NCBI GenBank assembly: GCA_013139345.1
Contig: WTAY01000074.1
Location: 1 to 6,845, forward strand
From: Methylophaga sp.
GTDB lineage: Bacteria; Pseudomonadota; Gammaproteobacteria; Nitrosococcales; Methylophagaceae
DNA length: 6,845 nucleotides
Direction of reading: 5' to 3'
Shown here: piece by piece, positions 1 through 5,117 of the stretch
Numbering within the stretch: position 1 is the stretch's first letter
How the letters are laid out: each line of letters starts with the position of its first letter
The notes under the pieces: generated by a model
The model's input: only the letters and a program-made list of their open reading frames with translations
Databases searched by the model: none
What the model was told of the DNA's origin: nothing
Program-made: the position numbers and the translations under genes

Positions 1-85
1 TCACGTAGGCTGGCAAAGAATTTAACTTGAATACTCATTTGCTTGTTGTCTTCTATTCATTCAAAATTATAGGATATCATTTTAT

Positions 86-90
86 AGGAA
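86..90 (+). promoter_or_regulatory. Ribosome binding site that fixes the moaC start
   Basis: AGGAA lies 8 bases before the ATG at 99. The reading frame stays open upstream to a TTG at 27, but that start would add 24 hydrophobic residues unlike any MoaC and has no purine-rich site in front of it. The ATG at 99 also makes the known MoaC active-site residues fall at their E. coli numbers. Confidence 0.7.
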
Positions 91-98
91 GCTTAGAC

Positions 99-578
99 AT
101 GTCAGAACTCACACATTTTAATCACGCCGGTGAAGCTCATATGGTTGATGTTGGCAATAAATCTATCACTAAGCGAGTCGCTATTGCTGAAGGGCAGATA
201 ATGATGCTGGATAAAACCTTGGATTTAATTAAACAAGGCAATCACAAAAAAGGCGATGTTCTTGGTATTGCTCGTATTGCTGGCATTATGGCGGCAAAGC
301 GAACTGCTGATTTAATTCCCCTTTGTCATCCATTGGCATTAACGAAAGTGAGTGTTGATTTTAAAATATTAGAGGATGAGGTTGCCGTACAGTGCCGTGT
401 TCAAGTCGAAACAAGTGGACAGACTGGTGTTGAGATGGAGGCGTTGACTGCATTACAAGTGAGCTTGTTAACTATTTATGACATGTGTAAAGCCGTTGAT
501 CGCGGCATGATCATGACAGATGTTCGTTTGCTTGAAAAAGCGGGTGGCAAGTCTGGTCATTGGGTACGTGAACTTTAA
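99..578 (+). CDS. moaC: Cyclic pyranopterin monophosphate synthase MoaC
   Basis: MoaC converts the 3',8-cyclo-GTP product made by MoaA into cyclic pyranopterin monophosphate, the first stable intermediate of molybdenum cofactor synthesis, in the cytoplasm. The protein has 159 residues, the usual family length. Visible family motifs are GEAHMVDV (residues 11-18), LCHPL (75-79), GVEMEALTA (110-118) and YDMCKAVD (127-134). Residues K51, H77, E112, E114, D128 and K131 sit where the E. coli active-site residues are known, so the enzyme should be active. The start at 99 is preferred over an in-frame TTG at 27 because of the AGGAA site and family length. moaD and moaE, which often follow moaC, are absent here; the next gene is a porin 141 bases on, separated by a hairpin repeat, so moaC is either alone or the last gene of an operon that begins outside the window. 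No convincing promoter was seen in the 98 bases upstream. Confidence 0.96.
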   Translation: MSELTHFNHAGEAHMVDVGNKSITKRVAIAEGQIMMLDKTLDLIKQGNHKKGDVLGIARIAGIMAAKRTADLIPLCHPLALTKVSVDFKILEDEVAVQCRVQVETSGQTGVEMEALTALQVSLLTIYDMCKAVDRGMIMTDVRLLEKAGGKSGHWVREL

Positions 579-586
579 ACGTTCAC

Positions 587-614
587 ATTACTTGGTAGAT
601 GCAGATCTTATAAT
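587..614 (+). promoter_or_regulatory. Candidate sigma-70 promoter for the porin gene
   Basis: A perfect TATAAT lies at 609-614 in the gap between moaC and the porin gene. The hexamer 16 bases upstream (ATTACT, 587-592) is a poor -35 match, so the call rests on the -10 alone. Transcription would start near 621, putting both hairpins of the 621-692 repeat into a leader of about 100 bases before the porin. No Pho-box-like pair of CTGTCA repeats and no ModE-like site was seen. Confidence 0.3.
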
Positions 615-620
615 TCCTCC

Positions 621-692
621 GTCATTCCCGCATGTTTTTAGTGGGAATCTATTGTATTGAGCAGATCCCAGCGAAAAGCATGCTGGGATGAC
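621..692 (+). repeat. Intergenic repeat with two hairpins (ATTCCC/GGGAAT type)
   Basis: Outer arms at 621-634 and 679-692 (ending GGGATGAC) are inverted copies matching at 12 of 14 positions. Inside are two local hairpins. The first pairs ATTCCCGC (624-631) with GTGGGAAT (641-648), eight pairs with one G-U and a 9-base loop. The second pairs ATCCCAGC (665-672) with GCTGGGAT (682-689), eight perfect pairs and a 9-base loop. Elements beginning GTCATTCCCGC are widespread dispersed repeats in proteobacterial genomes, so this is likely one copy of a multicopy family. It could act as an RNA structure after moaC or in the porin leader; neither hairpin is followed by a U-run, so it is not a classic intrinsic terminator. 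Confidence 0.75.
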
Positions 693-719
693 AAGATAAA
701 AAAGCTAAGGACTTAGATA

Positions 720-2057
720 ATGAATTTAACGAAAACATTAATCGCAGGGGCAATACTGACAGTATTTGTAAGTTCAGCTAATGCGGGTTCAGAAATTGAA
801 ACACTGATTACGATGTTGCATGAAAATGGCATGGTCAGTGATGAGCAGTTTGCTCGCTTGCAAGCAGAGTTAAAACAAAATCAAGTAAGTGCAAATGCTG
901 AAAAGAAAGCAGTACAGGAACAGCTTGCAGAAGCCACTAAACCCTCTGATGTTGACGTTAAAATTAAAGGCGGACTGAGCATTAAAACCCGTGACGGAGA
1001 TTTCTCAACGAAGTTGGGTGGCCGAGTTCAGATTGATGCTGCAACATATAGTGGTCAACCTGAAATTGGTGATGGAACAGAACTTCGTCGTGCAAGGCTC
1101 TATTTACAAGGCACAATGTATAAAGATTGGGGATATAAACTTCAATATGACTTTGCTGGTTCGGGAACCATTAATGATGCTTTTATGACTTATAACGGTT
1201 TTGATAATTTGCAGTTAAAAGTTGGTAATTTCAAAGACCCCTTTATGTTACAAGAAGGCACCAGCTCTAAGTATGTTTTATTCACTGAACGTGCTTTACC
1301 CTCAGCTTTTGCAGCGGGACGACATATTGGTGTGATGGCTTCAACAAAACAACAGCACTGGTCATTAGCCGCGGGCTTATTTGGCGATTCTTATACAGCC
1401 AATAATGGTACAAACCATGATGAAGATGAAGGCTGGGGTGTAGGAACGCGTGCCACATTTGCACCGATTAATGAGAAAGGTGAGCTACTTCATTTTGGTT
1501 TAGGGTTAAATTATCGTGATGTGAGCGATTCAGGTACGGCACAATTTAAACAACAAGCTGAAACACATATTTCAGGCATTAATATTGTTGATACAGGTTC
1601 GATTGGCAATGTTGATGATGTATTAAAAGTCGGGTTAGAAGTCGCGACGGTGGCAGGGCCTTTCTCAGCCCAAGCAGAATATATTTCAACATCAGTGAAT
1701 CGTAATAATGCGAGCGACTTAGACTTTGATGGGTGGTATGCACAGGCTGGGTACTTCCTCACGGGTGAGTCACGTAGCTACAAAAAAGGTGCTTTTGCTG
1801 GTATCAAGCCAAAAGGCAATGTGGGTGAAGGTGGTATAGGTGCTTGGGAATTAGGCTTACGTTACAGCACACTCGATCTTATTGATCGTGATATTGATGG
1901 GGGGGAAGTAGATACCTTCACATTAGGATTAAATTGGTATGCCACGCCCACATTACGCTTCTCAGCGAACTATGTGGATGTATTGAATGTGACAGGCGGC
2001 GCTCATGACAATGAAGAACCTAGCTTGTTTCAAGTTCGAAGCCAGTGGGCATTTTAA
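720..2057 (+). CDS. OprO/OprP-type phosphate-selective porin
   Basis: Outer-membrane beta-barrel channel of the Porin_O_P family, whose known members (OprP, OprO of Pseudomonas) pass phosphate, polyphosphate and related anions. The 445-residue protein has a signal peptide with a basic N-terminus, a hydrophobic core and a likely cut after ANA (20-22). A charged helical stretch (about 25-72) may form a coiled coil, as is common before these barrels. Barrel motifs include RRARLYLQG (123-131), GNFKDPFMLQEG (169-180), GYFLTGESRSYKKGAF (344-359), WELGLRYSTLDL (376-387) and LGLNWYATPTLRF (402-414). It ends in the terminal aromatic residue (QWAF) expected for Bam-dependent assembly. The start is supported by AAGGA at 707-711, 8 bases before the ATG. 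tupA follows 205 bases downstream after a repeat, so the channel may serve tungstate or molybdate rather than phosphate; that is inference. The family call is firm, the substrate is not. Confidence 0.9.
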   Translation: MNLTKTLIAGAILTVFVSSANAGSEIETLITMLHENGMVSDEQFARLQAELKQNQVSANAEKKAVQEQLAEATKPSDVDVKIKGGLSIKTRDGDFSTKLGGRVQIDAATYSGQPEIGDGTELRRARLYLQGTMYKDWGYKLQYDFAGSGTINDAFMTYNGFDNLQLKVGNFKDPFMLQEGTSSKYVLFTERALPSAFAAGRHIGVMASTKQQHWSLAAGLFGDSYTANNGTNHDEDEGWGVGTRATFAPINEKGELLHFGLGLNYRDVSDSGTAQFKQQAETHISGINIVDTGSIGNVDDVLKVGLEVATVAGPFSAQAEYISTSVNRNNASDLDFDGWYAQAGYFLTGESRSYKKGAFAGIKPKGNVGEGGIGAWELGLRYSTLDLIDRDIDGGEVDTFTLGLNWYATPTLRFSANYVDVLNVTGGAHDNEEPSLFQVRSQWAF

Positions 2058-2067
2058 AGATCTGTCA

Positions 2068-2148
2068 CCCTCACCCCAACCTTCTCCCTCAAGGGAGAAG
2101 GAGCTAAGGGGTTAACTCCCTCTCCTGTTGGAGAGGGCCGGGGTGAGG
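2068..2148 (+). repeat. Intergenic CCCTCACCCC-type double-hairpin repeat
   Basis: Outer arms CCTCACCCC (2069-2077) and GGGGTGAGG (2140-2148) are perfect inverted copies. Between them are two perfect 8-bp hairpins with 4-base loops: CTTCTCCC (2081-2088) with GGGAGAAG (2093-2100), and CCCTCTCC (2118-2125) with GGAGAGGG (2130-2137). This composition matches a dispersed repeat seen in many proteobacterial genomes. It starts 11 bases after the porin stop, so it may stabilise the porin mRNA 3' end or lower read-through into tupA. Neither hairpin is followed by a T-run, so it is not called a terminator. Confidence 0.8.
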
Positions 2149-2262
2149 AGATAAAATTAAGAATTGAGACACACTTATGCCCAAAAGACATAAAGTCACA
2201 GGGGTCACCTGCATTTTTAATGGGTATAAGCATTGCCAACATTTTAAAGGTAAGAAAGAAAA

Positions 2263-3084
2263 ATGAAGTTGAATAAATGGCTAGCGATAGCCTTATTGTC
2301 CGTTAGCACACACTCTGTATTTGCTGTTGAACATTTAAAATTATCCACTACCACCAGTACTGATAACTCAGGATTATTAGGCGTATTGCATCCTATTTTT
2401 GAAGCTAAATACGATGTTAAAGTTGACGTCATTGCCGTAGGTACAGGCAAGGCATTAAAGATTGGTGGTAATGGTGATGTGGATGTAGTGTTTGTTCATG
2501 CGCCTGCAGCTGAGCTCAAATATGTTGAACAAGGTGACTTTATTGATCGCAAAGCCGTAATGCATAATGACTTTGTAATTGTCGGGCCAGAAGCTGACCC
2601 TGCGAATGTTTCATCAGCAAAGTCTGCTTCTAAAGCATTACAAAGTATTGCCATAACACAGGCTGATTTTATTTCACGTGGCGATGATTCAGGCACTCAT
2701 AAAAAAGAAAAGTCATTGTGGTTCACTACTAAATTAGAACTAACTGCTGAAAATGAACCACAAGGAAAATGGTATATTCAAGCAGGACAAGGCATGGGGG
2801 CTGTATTGAAAATTGCTGATGAGAAGAAAGCCTATGCATTGACAGATCGAGGCACTCAAATTGCTTATGCCGATAAAATGAGTTTAGTTGTGGTGTATGA
2901 AGGTGATAAGGCATTGTTTAACCCATATCATGTCATGGCGGTAAACCCTGAAAAACATGTTTATGCTAACTATGACTTAGCAAAAAAGTATATTGATTTT
3001 GTAATCAGTGAAGAAGGGCAAGCCATTATTGCTGACTTTAAAAAAGGTGGTCAGCAGTTGTTTTATCCTGATGCCATGAACTAG
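2263..3084 (+). CDS. tupA: Tungstate ABC transporter substrate-binding protein TupA
   Basis: Periplasmic binding protein that captures tungstate for a TupBC inner-membrane transporter. The 273-residue protein has a signal peptide (hydrophobic core about 6-19, likely cut after VFA at 19-21, no lipobox cysteine). TupA-family motifs are in order: TTTSTDNSGLL (29-39), VGTGKALKIGGNGDVD (59-74), VHAP (78-81), NDFVIVGP (102-109), SRGDDSGTHKKEKSLW (138-153), QGMG (176-179) and YALTDRGT (191-198). The TTTS and SRGDDSGTHKKE stretches separate this family from ModA and from PstS. AAAGG at 2246-2250 lies 12 bases before the ATG, rather far. A weak promoter candidate is TTGAGA (2164-2169) with CATAAA (2189-2194), 19 bases apart. 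No tupB or tupC follows: the next genes are on the other strand, so the partner permease and ATPase must be elsewhere. The family call is strong; selectivity for tungstate over molybdate is inferred from the family. Confidence 0.93.
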   Translation: MKLNKWLAIALLSVSTHSVFAVEHLKLSTTTSTDNSGLLGVLHPIFEAKYDVKVDVIAVGTGKALKIGGNGDVDVVFVHAPAAELKYVEQGDFIDRKAVMHNDFVIVGPEADPANVSSAKSASKALQSIAITQADFISRGDDSGTHKKEKSLWFTTKLELTAENEPQGKWYIQAGQGMGAVLKIADEKKAYALTDRGTQIAYADKMSLVVVYEGDKALFNPYHVMAVNPEKHVYANYDLAKKYIDFVISEEGQAIIADFKKGGQQLFYPDAMN

Positions 3085-3105
3085 GTTGTTATCAAGTTGG
3101 CGAGC

Positions 3106-3125
3106 ACATTAAACGTTTATAATGT
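3106..3125. other. Near-palindrome downstream of tupA
   Basis: ACATT (3106-3110) and AATGT (3121-3125) are inverted copies around the perfect palindrome TAAACGTTTA (3110-3119). It lies 21 bases after the tupA stop in the gap between convergent genes. It might be a weak transcript end or a protein site; there is no T-run typical of a terminator. A GC-rich patch at 3152-3167 (GGGG, a 7-base loop, CCCC) is the only other structure in this gap. Confidence 0.3.
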
Positions 3126-3176
3126 CTGTTAGTATTTTGTGGATGCACTCAGGGGAGTCCGGCCCCCACTTGAATT

Positions 3177-3578
3177 TTACTCAATGACTAAATCTTTTTT
3201 TTGTCGGTTTATCCTACTCTGATGAGAACGACCTAAATTCAACCCTTGATTTATCAAGCGTAAGTTAGCTTTTTCTTTATGGAATAGGATAAATAATTCT
3301 TTCAACTTAATATCTGCAAGCTCATCCTGCCCACCATCAATTTCATTGTATTCAATACTTTCCAGAGTAATACTATTTTTCTCGACAAACCTTTCAACAA
3401 TCACTGAAAATGTGTTTGGTTGACGATGATCAATATTGAGCTCTTCCCATTTTAAGAGTTCATTACTTTCTTGACACTTTACTCTACCTTTTATTGAGTG
3501 TTCCCTGAAATAAGATAATTTTACCTTTCGTAAATCACTCTGAATTGACTGCCGACAAGCATTTCTAAATTTTGCCAT
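3177..3578 (-). CDS. C-terminal part of a DCL/DUF3223-family protein
   Basis: This 133-residue frame resembles the C-terminal region of bacterial DCL-family proteins (N-terminal DUF3223 domain, named after the plant DCL protein). The matching features are an N-terminal FRNACRQSI helix (4-12), C35 followed by NIDHRQPNTF (48-57), an F-H pair (99-100) before ANLRLI (104-109), and LNLGRSH (113-119). The C...DH arrangement recalls an HNH-like fold, but only one cysteine is seen and nuclease activity is not claimed. Its ATG overlaps the end of the preceding frame by 14 bases (3565-3578), and an in-frame TAA lies just upstream. It is therefore either a separately translated, possibly coupled subunit or the downstream half of a broken gene. 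Sampled lines here are about 33-35% G+C, lower than the DUF2333 gene. It may be co-transcribed with the frame before it. Identification is from memory of family patterns, moderately sure. Confidence 0.6.
   Translation of the reverse strand: MAKFRNACRQSIQSDLRKVKLSYFREHSIKGRVKCQESNELLKWEELNIDHRQPNTFSVIVERFVEKNSITLESIEYNEIDGGQDELADIKLKELFILFHKEKANLRLINQGLNLGRSHQSRINRQKKDLVIE
3179..3190. repeat. 12-bp direct repeat, left copy
   Basis: ACTCAATGACTA occurs here and again, perfectly, at 3823-3834 on the same strand. The two copies bracket the pair of DCL-family frames; this copy overlaps the last codons and stop of the C-terminal frame. It may be the duplicated target of an insertion, or chance: one 12-base match somewhere in a window this size is not surprising. 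Confidence 0.45.
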
Positions 3579-3792
3579 TAAACTTTAACTCAGAAACTCT
3601 GATTTCTTCTATCCCAACGCCGACTTTATCTTTTGCATCTGGGTGAGATAATAATAGGTTAAATACATCATCAAAGTCTGATTTATTTAAGCTTTCATTA
3701 GGAGTATATGAGTTCAGAATGGCCTTGTAATGAGCTAGCATTGCTTTTTTTGTAGCGAATATTTTTTTTCCTACTTTAATCGGTTGCTTCAT
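3565..3792 (-). CDS. N-terminal DUF3223 (DCL-like) fragment
   Basis: A 75-residue frame matching the first half of the DUF3223 domain. It has KVGKKIFATKKAMLAHYKAIL (6-26 region), a short Y-x-x-x-E-x-L step (29-35), a D-x-x-x-x-x-L-L stretch, then SHPDAKDKVGVGIEEIRV (49-66). Full members continue past this point into an aromatic segment with an R-x-DG and a DFS-like motif. Here the frame instead runs into SELKFNGKI and stops, and the C-terminal frame starts 14 bases back in another register. The middle of the domain therefore appears to be lost, which points to a deletion with frameshift, or to a divergent split pair. An in-frame stop lies just above the ATG, so no longer N-terminus is possible. 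No strong ribosome site or promoter was seen; AGGA lies about 15 bases upstream. One sampled line is only about 27% G+C. The domain has no established biochemical role that I can state. Confidence 0.6.
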   Translation of the reverse strand: MKQPIKVGKKIFATKKAMLAHYKAILNSYTPNESLNKSDFDDVFNLLLSHPDAKDKVGVGIEEIRVSELKFNGKI

Positions 3793-3822
3793 TGATAGGT
3801 TCTCATCATCCTATAGTCGAGA

Positions 3823-3834
3823 ACTCAATGACTA
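3823..3834. repeat. 12-bp direct repeat, right copy
   Basis: Second perfect copy of ACTCAATGACTA, 644 bases from the first. It lies upstream of the N-terminal DCL-family frame, in the gap before the DUF2333 gene. It is itself framed by short inverted arms TCGAG (3817-3821) and CTCGA (3837-3841), which may be coincidence. Confidence 0.45.
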
Positions 3835-3881
3835 GACTCGATTGGTTTAGATATTTAATGTCGCTTGTATGATTACGTTAT

Positions 3882-4946
3882 CTAACCCTGTTCTAATAAA
3901 GTGCGTAAATCAATAATTGCCGCATTTGCACGTGAGATATACGATGCCATCACTAATGAATGATTGGCAACAAAACCAAAGCCACTGCCATTTAGAATAA
4001 CGGGGCTCCACACGGCTTCTTGGCTAGCTTCTAATTCACGGATTATTTGGCGCAAGCTGATTAAGGCATTTTTCTTTTTGAGAATATCAGCAAAGTCATG
4101 TTCAGCAGCTTTTAACAAATGTACTAATGCCCATGCGGAACCACGTGTTTCATAAAAGACATCATCAATTTCTGTCCACGGTGTTTTGGTGATGAGTTCT
4201 GCTGGAGCCGGTGTTGATTGATTTGCATCAGGGTCACCAGCTAAATCCGTATTAATACGGACTTGACCTACACTGGCACTAAGTCGTTGTGACAAGCTTC
4301 CGAGACGTTTTTCTACTATTGCTAACCACGCAGCAAGGTTATCGGCACGGGCATAAAATTGAGCATCATTGTGTTCTGTATTGCTGAGACGAGCTAGGTA
4401 CGATTCTAATGCGGTAACGCCTTTACGATATTCACGTTCTGTCGGGGGGAATAACCATGATTCAGAGTTAAAGTTGAACTGTGGTTCGGCGATAGCAAGA
4501 TCGGCATCTTCTAATGATTGAGATTGAGAGCGGCTAATATCATTGCGTAATGCACGAGAATAATCACGGATTTGAACTAAAACACCAAACTCCCAGTTAG
4601 GGATGTTATCCATCCATATTGATGGAGGAATCACATCATTGCTTAGATAGCCACCAGACTTGTCTAGTAGGCTATTCGTGAGCTCAATTAGCGTGAGTGT
4701 TGATGTGTAGCCAGTGACAATTTTCTGTTGTTTTATTGTTGCTACTTCTTGGCTATGTTTAACGGGATCGAAGCTGGCGGGTGAACGATCCCACCAAAGC
4801 ATAATGAGAAGCAGTAATAAAATGATGCCCAGTACAACGCTACTGATAAATGTGAGTGTTTGTTTGCGAGATTCGGGATCTTGGAATCGGTCAATGACCG
4901 ACCAGACCATATCTTTTCCTTGTTGAATCAGTTGTGTCATTGCCAT
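3882..4946 (-). CDS. DUF2333 family membrane-anchored protein
   Basis: A 354-residue protein of a conserved gammaproteobacterial family with no established function. A charged cytoplasmic N-terminus (1-30) is followed by one strong hydrophobic segment (about 31-52, with a run of leucines and isoleucines ending in WW). The remaining 300 or so residues are then probably periplasmic, as the only membrane segment is a signal anchor. Family motifs seen are LLDKSGGYLSNDVIPPS (93-109), WMDNIPNWEFGVLVQIRD (111-128), SQSQSLEDADLAIAEPQFNF (140-159), FYARADNL (197-204), LGSLSQRLSASVGQ (215-228), YETRGSAWAL (265-274) and LNGSGFGFVANHSLVMASY (318-336). The length fits the family and no break is seen. The start ATG at 4946 has a second ATG two codons on; the upstream ribosome site is weak (AGGT about 15 bases away). 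It diverges from the ABC operon and runs toward the DCL-family frames, 89 bases beyond its stop. Confidence 0.88.
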   Translation of the reverse strand: MAMTQLIQQGKDMVWSVIDRFQDPESRKQTLTFISSVVLGIILLLLLIMLWWDRSPASFDPVKHSQEVATIKQQKIVTGYTSTLTLIELTNSLLDKSGGYLSNDVIPPSIWMDNIPNWEFGVLVQIRDYSRALRNDISRSQSQSLEDADLAIAEPQFNFNSESWLFPPTEREYRKGVTALESYLARLSNTEHNDAQFYARADNLAAWLAIVEKRLGSLSQRLSASVGQVRINTDLAGDPDANQSTPAPAELITKTPWTEIDDVFYETRGSAWALVHLLKAAEHDFADILKKKNALISLRQIIRELEASQEAVWSPVILNGSGFGFVANHSLVMASYISRANAAIIDLRTLLEQG

Positions 4947-4984
4947 GTGTAATTGCTTACCTAAACCTAAGAATAGCTAAGTAG

Positions 4985-5011
4985 ATTATTCCCTTAATGT
5001 GAGGATGGCAA
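4985..5011 (-). promoter_or_regulatory. Candidate promoter for the DUF2333 gene
   Basis: Read on the minus strand, TTGCCA (5011-5006) and AATAAT (4990-4985) resemble the -35 and -10 boxes. The 15-base spacing is shorter than the usual 17, so this is tentative. It would give a leader of about 30 bases before the ATG at 4946. Confidence 0.3.
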
Positions 5012-5016
5012 TACCA

Positions 5017-5070
5017 ATTCTGGGGGGGATGAATAAAACAAACTTGACTTGTAGTCACTAACCCCAGAAT
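5017..5070. repeat. 9-bp inverted repeat spanning the ABC operon promoter
   Basis: ATTCTGGGG (5017-5025) and CCCCAGAAT (5062-5070) are perfect inverted copies 36 bases apart. The right arm runs into the proposed -10 box and the left arm lies upstream of the -35. A small palindrome, TAGT-C-ACTA (5052-5060), sits in the spacer between the boxes. The layout could be an operator pair for a repressor, or a remnant of a small mobile repeat. Confidence 0.5.
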
Positions 5071-5073
5071 AAT
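5044..5073 (+). promoter_or_regulatory. Sigma-70 promoter candidate for the ABC operon
   Basis: TTGACT (5044-5049) and AATAAT (5068-5073) each match the consensus at five of six bases, with an 18-base spacer. Transcription would begin near 5080, giving a leader of about 38 bases. A strong ribosome site, GGAGGA (5103-5108), follows 9 bases before the ATG of the ATPase gene. Confidence 0.55.
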
Positions 5074-5117
5074 GTGCGGCTTGCAAAAAATATTGATGGA
5101 GCGGAGGACGCTTTTGT

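Noticed and set aside
27..98. In-frame 24-codon N-terminal extension of moaC from a TTG
   Set aside because: No ribosome site precedes it, the residues do not look like MoaC, and the ATG at 99 gives the family length with active-site residues at E. coli numbering.
621..692. Possible CRISPR or insertion-sequence end
   Set aside because: There are only two inverted hairpins, no regular direct repeats with spacers, and no transposase frame nearby.
579..719. Pho box or ModE site before the porin
   Set aside because: No paired CTGTCA-like repeats and no ModE-type palindrome could be found, so control by phosphate or molybdate is not supported by the DNA.
2054..2242. Minus-strand frame of 62 codons between porin and tupA
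   Set aside because: Its proline-rich C-terminal half is simply the translated hairpin repeat, a familiar false frame.
3152..3167. GGGG...CCCC stem after tupA as a terminator
   Set aside because: The stem is only four to five pairs with a 7-base loop and no T-run on either strand directly after it.
3875..3890. Integron attC-like GTTATCTAAC stretch near the DCL-family pair
   Set aside because: The short RYYYAAC-type match has no paired second site and no integrase, and it overlaps the end of the DUF2333 gene.
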